Position numbers and translations under genes: made by a program. From the NCBI GenBank assembly GCA_017547265.1, contig JAFYQC010000130.1, positions 1 to 30,604 on the forward strand: a DNA stretch of 30,604 nt, given 5' to 3'. Of the stretch, positions 7,779 to 15,593 are shown piece after piece. Each line of letters begins with the position of its first letter. Position 1 is the first letter of the stretch. Below the pieces are notes generated by a model, which saw only the letters and a program-made list of their open reading frames with translations, did no database searches and was not told where the DNA came from. Origin of the DNA: Kiritimatiellia bacterium. Its GTDB lineage: Bacteria > Verrucomicrobiota > Kiritimatiellia > RFP12 > UBA1067.

Positions 7779-8687
7779 TTGACTCTCATTGCCACCATAT
7801 TGCTTGCGGCGCTTACCAAAGCCGAGATCATCGACCGCTTCAAGGCCGCGCCGGTGACGCAGCTTGACGGCCTTGTTCAGGTCTACGGTGACTGTCCCGC
7901 GGACATGCGCCGTGACTTCCAGCTTCCCGTCGCGTCCTTCACCTCTGGCATCTGCCGCAAGCTCTACGCCGCCGAGAACAGGAAGCAGCTGAAGTTTGCC
8001 GATCCCGGCATAATTGTCCGCATCGGCGACGTCCGCACAAACCTCACCGACGTAATCGCTCGTCCCGCGACGCGTGCCGGCGGCATTAAGTTCACGCGCA
8101 TATACCTTCCGTCGCCGTCGGGCGCGGACCTTGGGAAGTTCCGCCACGAGATTGTCCGCGCGTTTTACCGCGCCGTCGACGGCGTGGACCTTGACGACGC
8201 AGACGTCACGAAGAAGTTGCGCGAGGCCGACCCGGTGACGCGCGTCGAGGACATACAGTCCGAGGTCGCCGCCTGGCGCGAGCGCGGCGAATACGCCGCG
8301 GGCAAGACGGACGAAGACTACCTGAAGCTGCTGCGAGGCGTCCACCTGCCGGGAGCGGCGACGAAGGCCGACGTGACGACGTTTGCCTCGCGGCTATTCC
8401 TGTACCCCGAGCTTTATTCGATGCCATTCTGCGGCAAATACGCCGCGTGCTCGTTCCGCGACGCCATCACGCTTGTCGGGGAAGATCCGTCTATCCGCTT
8501 CGCGGCCTACATGAAGGTTCAGCCGCTGATACTGTTCGGGCAGGGCCACGGCGACAAGATGAACGAGGCGGTCGAGGCATACGCGAAGTTCCTGACCGAG
8601 CTTGCAAGGTACAAACTTCCGCGCGAGGAACTTGAAAAGCTCTTGGACGACGCCGACGCGAAACTGAAAGGAGTGCTGGAGGAATGA
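7779..8687 (+). CDS. Putative exported protein of unknown function
   Basis: 302 residues if the TTG at 7779 is the start. I do not recognise a family. Starting at this TTG gives a short signal-peptide-like N terminus (MTLIATILLAALTKAEI), and the TATAAT 7 nt upstream supports initiation there. The alternatives are GTG codons at 7746 and 7755, which would lie before the promoter. The body is soluble-looking with no further membrane segment. It contains a region with YLPSPSGADLGKFRHEIVRAFYRAVDG and a C-terminal charged helix (LPREELEKLLDDADAKLKG). Two cysteines occur in the C-terminal third (MPFCGKYAACSF), besides earlier ones. Its stop overlaps the argH start (ATGA at 8684). A secreted or periplasmic role is inferred only from the N terminus. 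Confidence 0.7.
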   Translation: MTLIATILLAALTKAEIIDRFKAAPVTQLDGLVQVYGDCPADMRRDFQLPVASFTSGICRKLYAAENRKQLKFADPGIIVRIGDVRTNLTDVIARPATRAGGIKFTRIYLPSPSGADLGKFRHEIVRAFYRAVDGVDLDDADVTKKLREADPVTRVEDIQSEVAAWRERGEYAAGKTDEDYLKLLRGVHLPGAATKADVTTFASRLFLYPELYSMPFCGKYAACSFRDAITLVGEDPSIRFAAYMKVQPLILFGQGHGDKMNEAVEAYAKFLTELARYKLPREELEKLLDDADAKLKGVLEE

Positions 8688-10048
8688 AGACGAAGAAGAC
8701 GATCACCGACTCTACTGTCGATCCCGACATCCTGCGCTATACGGTCGGAGACGATCCCGTTCTCGATCTTGCGCTTGCGAAGTGGGATTGCATGGGTACC
8801 GCCGCGCACGTTACGATGCTCTCGGAGATGAAGGGGCTGAAGCGCCCCGTCGTAACGAAGGCCGAGGCCGCGAAGGTGAGGAAGGCGCTCGGGCGCATAG
8901 TCGCGCTTGCCGAGAAGGGGAAGTTCGCGATTCGTGAAGACGACCAGGACGTCCACATGGCCGTCGAGCGTCTGCTTACCGAGGAGCTCGGCGACCTCGG
9001 CAAGAAGATACATACGGGCCGCAGCCGCAACGACCAGGTCGCAGTTGACGTCCGGCTCCACATGAAGGACGAGATCCTTTCCGCGGAGGGAGAGCTCGGC
9101 GCTCTTGCCGCGGAGCTATGCTATTTCGGATGGTGCGCGGGCGCGATTCCGCTCGTCGGGCGCACGCACCTGCAGCCGGCGATGCCGTCTACCGTCGAGA
9201 TGTGGGCGACGGGTCACGCCGAGATGGTGCTCGACCAGCTTGCGAACCTCGAGGCGGCCTACGCGCTCGCAGACGCTAATCCACTCGGGAGCGCCGCTGG
9301 GTACGGCGTTCCGCTGCCGCTCGACCGTGCGCGCACGACGAAACTTCTCGGCTTTTCGCGCACGATCCACAACTGCTTTGGCGCTTCGATGGCGCGCGGC
9401 GAATGCGAGGCGGCGCTTCTTTCGGCGCTCGCGCAGCTGATGGCCGTTCTATCTCGTCTCGCCGAGGACATGATTCTCTTCTCGATGCCCGAGTTCGCGT
9501 ACTTCCGCCTGCCGCGCGAGTACTGCACGGGCTCGTCGATCATGCCGCAGAAGTTCAACCCCGACGTCCTCGAGCTCGTCCGCTCGAAGGCCGCCCAGGT
9601 CCTGGGGCTCCAGACGGCTTCACTCTCGCTTCTCCACGCGATGCCTGGCGGGTACAACCGCGATCTCCAGGACTGCAAGTGGCTCTACATGAAGGGGCTC
9701 GACATCACGCGCACGACGCTGAGGATTCTCGCGAAGGTCGTCAAGGGGATGAAGGTAGATCCCGCCGCGTGCCGCGCCGCGTTCACGCCTGGCGTCTTCG
9801 CGACCGACGTCGCGCTTCGCAAGGTGGCGAAGGGCACGCCCTGGCGCGACGCCTACCACGACGTCCGCGACCACCTCGAGCAGCTTGACTCGGAGAACCC
9901 AGATGCTGCCGTCGCCCTCAAGAAGCACGAAGGCACCTGCCTTGGGCTCGACCATGATCTTTACCGCGCGCGCATCGTTGCCGCCTACAAGTCGGCGGAT
10001 GCCCGCCGCCGTGAACTTGACGCAAATTGCCGGAGGTTGCTGAAATGA
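8684..10048 (+). CDS. argH: Argininosuccinate lyase
   Basis: 454 residues, normal for the fumarase/aspartase superfamily. It splits argininosuccinate into arginine and fumarate, the last step of arginine synthesis. Seen: KKIHTGRSRNDQVAVDVR, VGRTHLQPAMPSTVEMW (substrate and catalytic His region), ANPLGSAAGYGVPLPLDR, and the flexible catalytic loop TGSSIMPQKFNPDVLELV with Ser 284/285. Most homologues have MPQKKNPD; here residue 291 is Phe instead of the second Lys. The N terminus (YTVGDDPVLDLALAKWDCMGTAAH) resembles the Bacteroidetes-type ArgH rather than E. coli. AGGAG and GGAGGA ribosome sites precede the ATG inside the upstream gene, and the gene overlaps both neighbours by 4 nt. No argG or argF is nearby, but a short argA-type gene lies 9 kb downstream. 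Confidence 0.93.
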   Translation: MKTKKTITDSTVDPDILRYTVGDDPVLDLALAKWDCMGTAAHVTMLSEMKGLKRPVVTKAEAAKVRKALGRIVALAEKGKFAIREDDQDVHMAVERLLTEELGDLGKKIHTGRSRNDQVAVDVRLHMKDEILSAEGELGALAAELCYFGWCAGAIPLVGRTHLQPAMPSTVEMWATGHAEMVLDQLANLEAAYALADANPLGSAAGYGVPLPLDRARTTKLLGFSRTIHNCFGASMARGECEAALLSALAQLMAVLSRLAEDMILFSMPEFAYFRLPREYCTGSSIMPQKFNPDVLELVRSKAAQVLGLQTASLSLLHAMPGGYNRDLQDCKWLYMKGLDITRTTLRILAKVVKGMKVDPAACRAAFTPGVFATDVALRKVAKGTPWRDAYHDVRDHLEQLDSENPDAAVALKKHEGTCLGLDHDLYRARIVAAYKSADARRRELDANCRRLLK

Positions 10049-10779
10049 ACAAACTGCTTGAAGTCGAAGACCTGCATGTGAAGTACGGCTCGTTTGAGGC
10101 CGTCAAGGGTGTTTCGTTCTCGCTTGGCGAAGGCGAGATGCTTGGCATTGTCGGCGAGTCGGGCTCTGGAAAGTCTACAATCGCAAAGACGCTCGTCGGG
10201 CTCGAAAGCCCCTCGGCGGGCAAGATCACGATCGCGCCCGGAGTCGGCCTTCAGATGATTTTCCAGGACGCCGTCGGTTCGCTCAATCCGCGCATGACTG
10301 TCCGCCAGATGCTCGACGAGACCCTTCGCCATGCGACGCGCAAGGCGAAGGGCGGTGCGATCGACTTGAAGGGTGCGACGGATGCTGGCGGGCTTGTCAC
10401 CCTAGTCGGGCTCTCGAAGGCCGTTCTCGACCAGTATCCGCGCGAGCTTTCCGGCGGCCAGTGCCAGCGAGTCTCCGTTGCGCGTGCGCTTGCGTGCCAG
10501 CCGAAGGTGCTGATCGCTGACGAGCCGGTTTCGGCGCTAGACGTGTCGGTGCAGGCACGAGTCCTTAACCTTCTCAGGGACCTTCGCCGCGACCTCGGGC
10601 TTTCGATTCTCCTCGTGGCGCACGACCTCGCCGTCGTCAAGAACGTCTGCGACAACGTATGTGTCATGGAAAAGGGCCTTTTTGTCGATGCCGGAACCTC
10701 TGAAGAGGTCTTTGCGAACCCCAAGAGCGAATATACTAAACATTTGCTTGAGGTCGTTCCCAAAATCCCCATATTTTGA
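10045..10779 (+). CDS. ABC transporter ATPase of the OppF/DppF peptide type
   Basis: 244 residues. Seen: Walker A GESGSGKST near residues 36-44, Q-loop MIFQDAVGSLNPRMTV (the SLNPRM form is typical of OppF/DppF), signature LSGGQCQRVSVARAL, Walker B VLIADEPVSALDVSVQ, and the H-loop VAHDLAVV. It would energise uptake of peptides or related solutes at the inner membrane. It is shorter than typical OppF (about 300-330 residues): the C-terminal oligopeptide-transporter extension is missing or minimal. No permease, binding protein or partner ATPase is in the window, so it is an orphan subunit here. ATG 10045 overlaps the argH stop by 4 nt with CGGAGG upstream; the in-frame start at 10027 lies inside argH and is less likely. 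Confidence 0.9.
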   Translation: MNKLLEVEDLHVKYGSFEAVKGVSFSLGEGEMLGIVGESGSGKSTIAKTLVGLESPSAGKITIAPGVGLQMIFQDAVGSLNPRMTVRQMLDETLRHATRKAKGGAIDLKGATDAGGLVTLVGLSKAVLDQYPRELSGGQCQRVSVARALACQPKVLIADEPVSALDVSVQARVLNLLRDLRRDLGLSILLVAHDLAVVKNVCDNVCVMEKGLFVDAGTSEEVFANPKSEYTKHLLEVVPKIPIF

Positions 10780-10785
10780 TATAAT
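10777..10785 (+). promoter_or_regulatory. Extended -10 promoter for the gspL-like gene (predicted leaderless)
   Basis: TGaTATAAT, in which TGA is the stop codon of the upstream ATPase gene. The hexamer 10780-10785 ends 8 nt before the ATG at 10794. No Shine-Dalgarno and no good -35 are visible. Confidence 0.65.
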
Positions 10786-10793
10786 TTATTCAA

Positions 10794-12041
10794 ATGGCCG
10801 AAAGTATACAGGTCGTCGCCTTTGAAGGCGGCGAATTGCGGCCGCTTGGCTCGGAAATAGTTCCGGGAGAGGCGGTGCTGGCCTTGCCTTTGTCGCGTCT
10901 CGTCGTCAAGATGGTGAGGGTTCCCGAAGAGGCGGACGCCGTGGAGACGGCGTCGGGAATCCTTTCTGCCATCTCCCCGTTCCCAGACGAGCCGCTTACT
11001 GTGTCTTGCGAGACTGTTCGCGAAACGGAAAAGGGGCGCGTCGTCCTGGCGGCGGCACTTCCCGAGGGAGCTGCAGACGACATCGCCGACGCTCTCGACG
11101 CCGCAAAAATCAACGTTACCCGAGTCGACATCCTCTCGCTCGGCGAATTGCGAGGGCTTTGGTCCCAGCTTTCCGGCGGGCGTGTCGGCGTAAGACGTCT
11201 TGTCCTTCTAAAAAGCGCCGACTGCCTTTCGCTTTTCGTCCTCGACGACGACCAGCCGTCTGCGGTGCGCGCAATCACGTCAGAGGGAGACTTGCGGCGC
11301 GAGGTGATGCTTTCGCTTCTCGAGGCCGAGGACTTCGGCGGCGCGAAGCCGCTTTCCGAAATCGTCGTAGCGGGCGATATAGATGTGTCGGGTCTCGAGT
11401 CGTTCGCCCCAGTGCGCCGCATAGAGGCGGGCGAAGACCGTATTGCGCTCGCACTCAAGGGCGTCGAGGAACGCTCGGGCGAGCCGTCTTCCCTCGACGC
11501 GTTGCCCGAGAGCTGGCGCGAGGTGCTCGAGGAGACGCGCTTCAAGGCGAAGCTCAAGAAGTTCCTTGCGATTGCCGGCGGTATATGGGCACTTGTCATG
11601 TTGGTCCTTTTTGGCGTGCCCGTGGTGTTCGGTCTCCTGACCGACCGGCAGAAGAGCCTGTGTCGGGATCATTCGCGCCAGTACAAGTCCGTTCTCGCGA
11701 TGAAGGAGAAAGTAGACCTCGTTCGCAAGTATTCCGACCACGCGCGTGGCGCCTTGGAGACGATGAAGATGGTCTCCGACCTCCTGCCGCTCCCCGAAGG
11801 GAGCGACTCCTCCTGCATCGAGCTCAATTCCTGGAACTTCAGGCGCGAGGACGGCGAGCGCTCGGGCGGCGTAAAGTTTTCGGGCGAGGCCGATTCCACC
11901 GCGCTAGTCTACCAGTTCAAGGATGCGCTAGTCGACTGCGGCCTTTTCGCGCAGGTCGACTTGCAGGGCCCGTCCGCAGGCAAGGGCGGCCGCCAGCGTT
12001 TCGACATAGACTGCCGTTTCGAAGGTGAGGAGGAAGAATGA
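10794..12041 (+). CDS. GspL / PilM-PilN-like inner-membrane assembly protein
   Basis: 415 residues. An N-terminal cytoplasmic domain (residues 1-250) resembles the actin-like GspL/PilM fold: SRLVVKMVRVPEEA, ILSAISPFPDEPLTV, LPEGAADDIADALDAAKI and VDILSLGELRGLW follow the PilM/GspL pattern, but no nucleotide-binding motif is obvious. A single transmembrane segment lies at about 257-283 (FLAIAGGIWALVMLVLFG). The periplasmic part (284-415) looks PilN-like: a coiled-coil start, then an alpha/beta domain. In type II secretion and type IV pili such proteins link the cytoplasmic ATPase to the periplasmic platform. The position immediately before a GspM/PilO-like gene and a secretin supports this. 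No gspE, gspF or pseudopilin gene is in the window. The ATG overlaps nothing upstream; the 3' end overlaps the next gene by 4 nt. Confidence 0.75.
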   Translation: MAESIQVVAFEGGELRPLGSEIVPGEAVLALPLSRLVVKMVRVPEEADAVETASGILSAISPFPDEPLTVSCETVRETEKGRVVLAAALPEGAADDIADALDAAKINVTRVDILSLGELRGLWSQLSGGRVGVRRLVLLKSADCLSLFVLDDDQPSAVRAITSEGDLRREVMLSLLEAEDFGGAKPLSEIVVAGDIDVSGLESFAPVRRIEAGEDRIALALKGVEERSGEPSSLDALPESWREVLEETRFKAKLKKFLAIAGGIWALVMLVLFGVPVVFGLLTDRQKSLCRDHSRQYKSVLAMKEKVDLVRKYSDHARGALETMKMVSDLLPLPEGSDSSCIELNSWNFRREDGERSGGVKFSGEADSTALVYQFKDALVDCGLFAQVDLQGPSAGKGGRQRFDIDCRFEGEEEE

Positions 12042-12574
12042 ACAACAAGTCCCTTCGCGAAAAGGCGGTGATAGCGGTCGTCGTGGTGCTTGCGCTCTAC
12101 GCGATGGCGGTGGTGCTGTGGTTCGTGAGCCAGCAGGACGCGTGGAAGAGGGCTGCGAAGGTGTACGCCGGGGCCAAGAAGACGTACGAGTCCGAGCGCA
12201 AGCTCATCAGCGAGCGCCAGAAGTGGAACGACGCCTACGAGGAGGAGAAGGCGCAGATGCCTACTTTCGCGTTCGGCAAGGCGACCGATACGACATGGCT
12301 CCAGAAGCTCGACGAACTCGCTGAGAAGCACCACATATCGATCTCACAGCGCCAGCCCGGCAAGGAGATCGAGAAGGGCGACGTCCTTGAGCTCCAGATC
12401 GAGGTGAGGAACTGGGAAGGCGCGCTCGAGTCGCTCGTAAAGTTCATGCACGAGCTCGAGAACACTACCGAGGGGATGTTCGACGTCGGATACCTGAATT
12501 TCAAGCCCAGCTCGAAGAAGGGCTACATGAAAGGGTCGTTTACGCTGACCTGTGCCTACATGAGGGAGGACTGA
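12038..12574 (+). CDS. GspM / PilO-like inner-membrane protein
   Basis: 178 residues. One N-terminal transmembrane helix (about residues 10-29, VIAVVVVLALYAMAVVLWF), a charged coiled-coil linker (KTYESERKLISERQKWNDAYEEEKAQ), then an alpha/beta domain of about 80 residues with LQIEVRNWEGALESLVKFMHELE. That pattern is characteristic of PilO/GspM ferredoxin-like domains, which pair with GspL/PilN. Similarity is by topology and pattern; no diagnostic motif exists for the family. GGAGGAAG lies upstream of the ATG inside the preceding gene, and the two genes overlap by ATGA. The secretin follows after 4 nt. Together with its neighbours it probably forms the inner-membrane platform of a T2SS-like or pilus-like machine. 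Confidence 0.72.
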   Translation: MNNKSLREKAVIAVVVVLALYAMAVVLWFVSQQDAWKRAAKVYAGAKKTYESERKLISERQKWNDAYEEEKAQMPTFAFGKATDTTWLQKLDELAEKHHISISQRQPGKEIEKGDVLELQIEVRNWEGALESLVKFMHELENTTEGMFDVGYLNFKPSSKKGYMKGSFTLTCAYMRED

Positions 12575-12578
12575 TCTT

Positions 12579-15500
12579 ATGAAGAAAAACATCTTTGCGT
12601 TTTGCATTGCGACGGTCGCGTTTGTCATTGCGTTCGACGCGCCGGCGCAGGCGCCGATACGTCGGCTGTCGCCGGGCGGACGTTCGCTTGCGGCACCGCC
12701 GGCCGCCGCCGTGCAGCCATCGTCCACGGAAGACTCGGCTGGTGCGCCGACCGATCCCAAGGAGGCGCCTGCCCTCAACTGGGATGCAACGCCCGTCGAC
12801 ATCGTGTTTCAGACGTATGGCGAGCAGGTCGGGAAGACGATACTGAAAGATCCGGCGGTGCCGAACGCCACGATCACCTTGAAGTCGCGCGAGGGGCAGA
12901 AGCTCACAAAGGAGGAATACCTCGAGGCCATAGAGGTCGTGCTCGAGATGAACGGCATCCACTTGGAGCCGTACGGCGAGAAGTTCATTCGTGCCGTTCC
13001 GCGCGGCAAGGCCCGCAAGGAGGGCATCCCGCTTTATATGGACATTGCCGACGTTCCCGCCGAGGCGAAGGATGGCAGGGTGATCTCCGTAATGCTCTCG
13101 TTCAAGAGCGTTGCGACCGACGAGGCGCAGAAGGCGCTTGAGAACTTCAAGTCCGACACCGGCATCCTCAATGTCTTCGAGCGCACGAACTCGATTCTCG
13201 TGACCGACACGTGGCAGAACATCAAGCGGATGGAGGAGATTGCGAAGTCTATCGACATTTCCTCCCCGGTTCTTGAGCAGGTGTTCGTCTACCAGGTCGA
13301 GAACGCCTCTGCGAACGACATCAAGACCGCCCTCGAGCAGATTGTCCAGGAATCGCAGAAGGAGCAGGAGAAGAACGGCAAGGCCGTGCAGAACAACGCC
13401 GCGCAGTCCAACTATGTTCGCCCGACTTCGCTCGGAGGTCCGCGCCTCCTTAACCGCCCGAACCAGCCCGAACAGCCGAAGCCCCTCGAGTCGACGGTTA
13501 CGTCGATGTCGGACGCCGATCGCGGGATGATCCGCGGCAAGGTGCTGATCCTCGCCGACGAGCGTTCCAACAAGCTGGTGATAATCACGTCGAAGGCGAA
13601 CTACGACTTCTTCGAGAAGGTGATCAAGCAGCTCGACGTCGAGACGACGCCCGACACTGTCGTAAAGGTTTATCGCCTCAAGTACGCCGAGGCCGAGGAA
13701 GTCGCCGACATGATCAACGATCTCATCGGCAACGCGCCGTCCTCGAAGTCCTCCTCGAAGAACAACCAGAATGCCGCCGCAAAGGGACAGGGCGGCACGA
13801 CACGCGTCTCCACGCCGACAGGTGCGGTGACGGCGAATGCGCCGCGCAAGAGCGCCAACCAGCGCTCGGGAGAGGCGAAGCCGGGCGAGCTCTCCAAGGA
13901 GAACACGACGGTCCTCGCCGACAAGCGCATCAACGGACTCGTCGTAATGACGAACAAGGAGCTCGTGCCTGTCGTCGAGAGCATCATCGAGGCGATGGAC
14001 GTGAAGCTCAGCCAGGTTCTCATCGAGACGGTCATTATCGAAGTCACGCTTGGCGATGAGCTTCAGACCGGTGTCGACTGGGTCATGCGCGGACGGCAGC
14101 GCTCGACGTCGCAGGTGCCGCGCAAGAATGCCCTTGGACAGACTCTATACTATAAGCAGCGTACCACTAAGTCCGGTGACAACACCACCTCGACCTCTAT
14201 TCTCTCCGATATCGTTCCGGAGGGATTTTCGCGGACGTATACTTCAGCCGACGGCACCGTGACCTACACCGAAGAGGCGAGCAAGTACGGGGTCTTCGAT
14301 TCCGTGACTTCTCTTGTGCGCGACGGTTTTGTGAACAACGGCAACTTCGGGCTTGGCGGCGGCGGCGGCAGCACGGCGGCGTCTGCGCTCCTCAGCACCG
14401 TCATGAACGTCAGCACCAATGCAACGGCGGCATATTTCGGCGGCGCGACTCCGATAGGGAGCGGCATTAACTACATCCTTAAGTCCGACAAGCTCAATCT
14501 CGCCGCCATCATCCAGGCGTCGAAGACGGACAACCACGCCAAGTACATCGCCTCGCCGATCGTGATGACCGTCGACAACAAGGAGGCGACGATCGAGGCG
14601 ACGGAGTCCCGCAAGTTCTACAGCGGCTCGACGTCGACTTCCGGCTATGGCAGCAGCAACCCGACTGTCACTTACAACTACTCCGACAAGGACATCGGCA
14701 TCAAGATCAAGGTGACGCCGAAGATCAATCCGAACGGCACCGTGATGCTCGAGATCGAAGAGGAGTATTCGCAGCTCGGCGCGGGGCAGACGGTGCTGGT
14801 CAGCGGTTCCAACGGCGGCACCGGCAAGGAGAACATCGACACGGCCCTTACGCGCAAGATGTCTGCCGACATCCTGCTTGAGAACATGCAGACGGTCGTC
14901 TTGGGCGGACTTACCGAGACCTTTACCCAGGAAGAGGAGACCGGCATCCCGATATTGAAGGACATTCCGTGGATAGGCAAGTGGCTGTTTGGCACGGTTT
15001 CGCAGACCGAGAACCGCAAGGAGCTTCTCGTGTTCATGACTCCGTATGTCCTCGAAGAGGGCGAGGCCGCGCAGGCCGAGGCGCTCCGCCGCAAGAGGGC
15101 GCTCAGCGACACGCGTCCATGGGACGACCATGGCTGGTCCGCGTCGCCCATCGCCGACCCCGTCTCGAGGAAGGAGCAGATGCGCAAGCTCAAGGACGAG
15201 TGGAAGAACCAGGACGAGGAGCGCAAGACGAAACTTGCCATAGAGGACGAGAAGGTCAAGCGCGCGAAGGCGCTCGAGCAGATGAGCAAGGAAGAGCGCA
15301 AGCACTGGCTCGAGATGCAAAAGGAAGAACTCGACGAGGCCGATCGCGCCGAGGAGCTGAAGGAGCTCAAGGAGAAGATGAAGTCCAGGGACGACGAGAC
15401 CCAGGAGGAACTCCGCAAGCTCGCCGCAGACATCCGCGCGAAGAAGCTAAAGGAGGCCGAGGCGGAGATAAAGGCCGCCGACGAGGCCGCGCAGACCGAC

Positions 15501-15593
15501 AACGAGTACAAGAAACTCCAGGATGCGAAGAAGGAGGCCGACGAGCCCGAGAAAGCGCCTCCCCAGGAACCTGTAGCCGACGAGGTTAAGTGA
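12579..15593 (+). CDS. gspD: GspD/PilQ-type secretin with C-terminal coiled-coil extension
   Basis: 1004 residues. Signal peptide (MKKNIFAFCIATVAFVIAFDAPAQA), a Pro/Ala linker, an N0-like domain (about 65-145), N-domains at about 165-355 (NSILVTDTWQNIKRMEEIAKSID; ANDIKTALEQIV), and another N-domain at about 360-475 interrupted by a Ser/Asn/Gly-rich insertion. The secretin domain proper covers about 476-825: VLIETVIIEVTLGDELQTGVDW, a Gly-rich gate region, LNLAAIIQA, ASPIVMTVDNKEATIE, VTPKINPNGTVMLEIEEE, VVLGGLTETFTQEEETGIPILKDIPWIGKWLFG, ELLVFMTPYVL. It forms the outer-membrane multimeric channel. Unusually, about 175 residues of highly charged Glu/Lys/Arg helix follow the secretin domain, where GspD normally has only a short S-domain. 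GGGAGGA precedes the ATG. Confidence 0.92.
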   Translation: MKKNIFAFCIATVAFVIAFDAPAQAPIRRLSPGGRSLAAPPAAAVQPSSTEDSAGAPTDPKEAPALNWDATPVDIVFQTYGEQVGKTILKDPAVPNATITLKSREGQKLTKEEYLEAIEVVLEMNGIHLEPYGEKFIRAVPRGKARKEGIPLYMDIADVPAEAKDGRVISVMLSFKSVATDEAQKALENFKSDTGILNVFERTNSILVTDTWQNIKRMEEIAKSIDISSPVLEQVFVYQVENASANDIKTALEQIVQESQKEQEKNGKAVQNNAAQSNYVRPTSLGGPRLLNRPNQPEQPKPLESTVTSMSDADRGMIRGKVLILADERSNKLVIITSKANYDFFEKVIKQLDVETTPDTVVKVYRLKYAEAEEVADMINDLIGNAPSSKSSSKNNQNAAAKGQGGTTRVSTPTGAVTANAPRKSANQRSGEAKPGELSKENTTVLADKRINGLVVMTNKELVPVVESIIEAMDVKLSQVLIETVIIEVTLGDELQTGVDWVMRGRQRSTSQVPRKNALGQTLYYKQRTTKSGDNTTSTSILSDIVPEGFSRTYTSADGTVTYTEEASKYGVFDSVTSLVRDGFVNNGNFGLGGGGGSTAASALLSTVMNVSTNATAAYFGGATPIGSGINYILKSDKLNLAAIIQASKTDNHAKYIASPIVMTVDNKEATIEATESRKFYSGSTSTSGYGSSNPTVTYNYSDKDIGIKIKVTPKINPNGTVMLEIEEEYSQLGAGQTVLVSGSNGGTGKENIDTALTRKMSADILLENMQTVVLGGLTETFTQEEETGIPILKDIPWIGKWLFGTVSQTENRKELLVFMTPYVLEEGEAAQAEALRRKRALSDTRPWDDHGWSASPIADPVSRKEQMRKLKDEWKNQDEERKTKLAIEDEKVKRAKALEQMSKEERKHWLEMQKEELDEADRAEELKELKEKMKSRDDETQEELRKLAADIRAKKLKEAEAEIKAADEAAQTDNEYKKLQDAKKEADEPEKAPPQEPVADEVK

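Noticed and set aside
14244..15320. Minus-strand open frame opposite the secretin 3' half
   Set aside because: Low-complexity Arg/Leu/Asp composition produced by the antisense of a charged coiled coil; no ribosome site.
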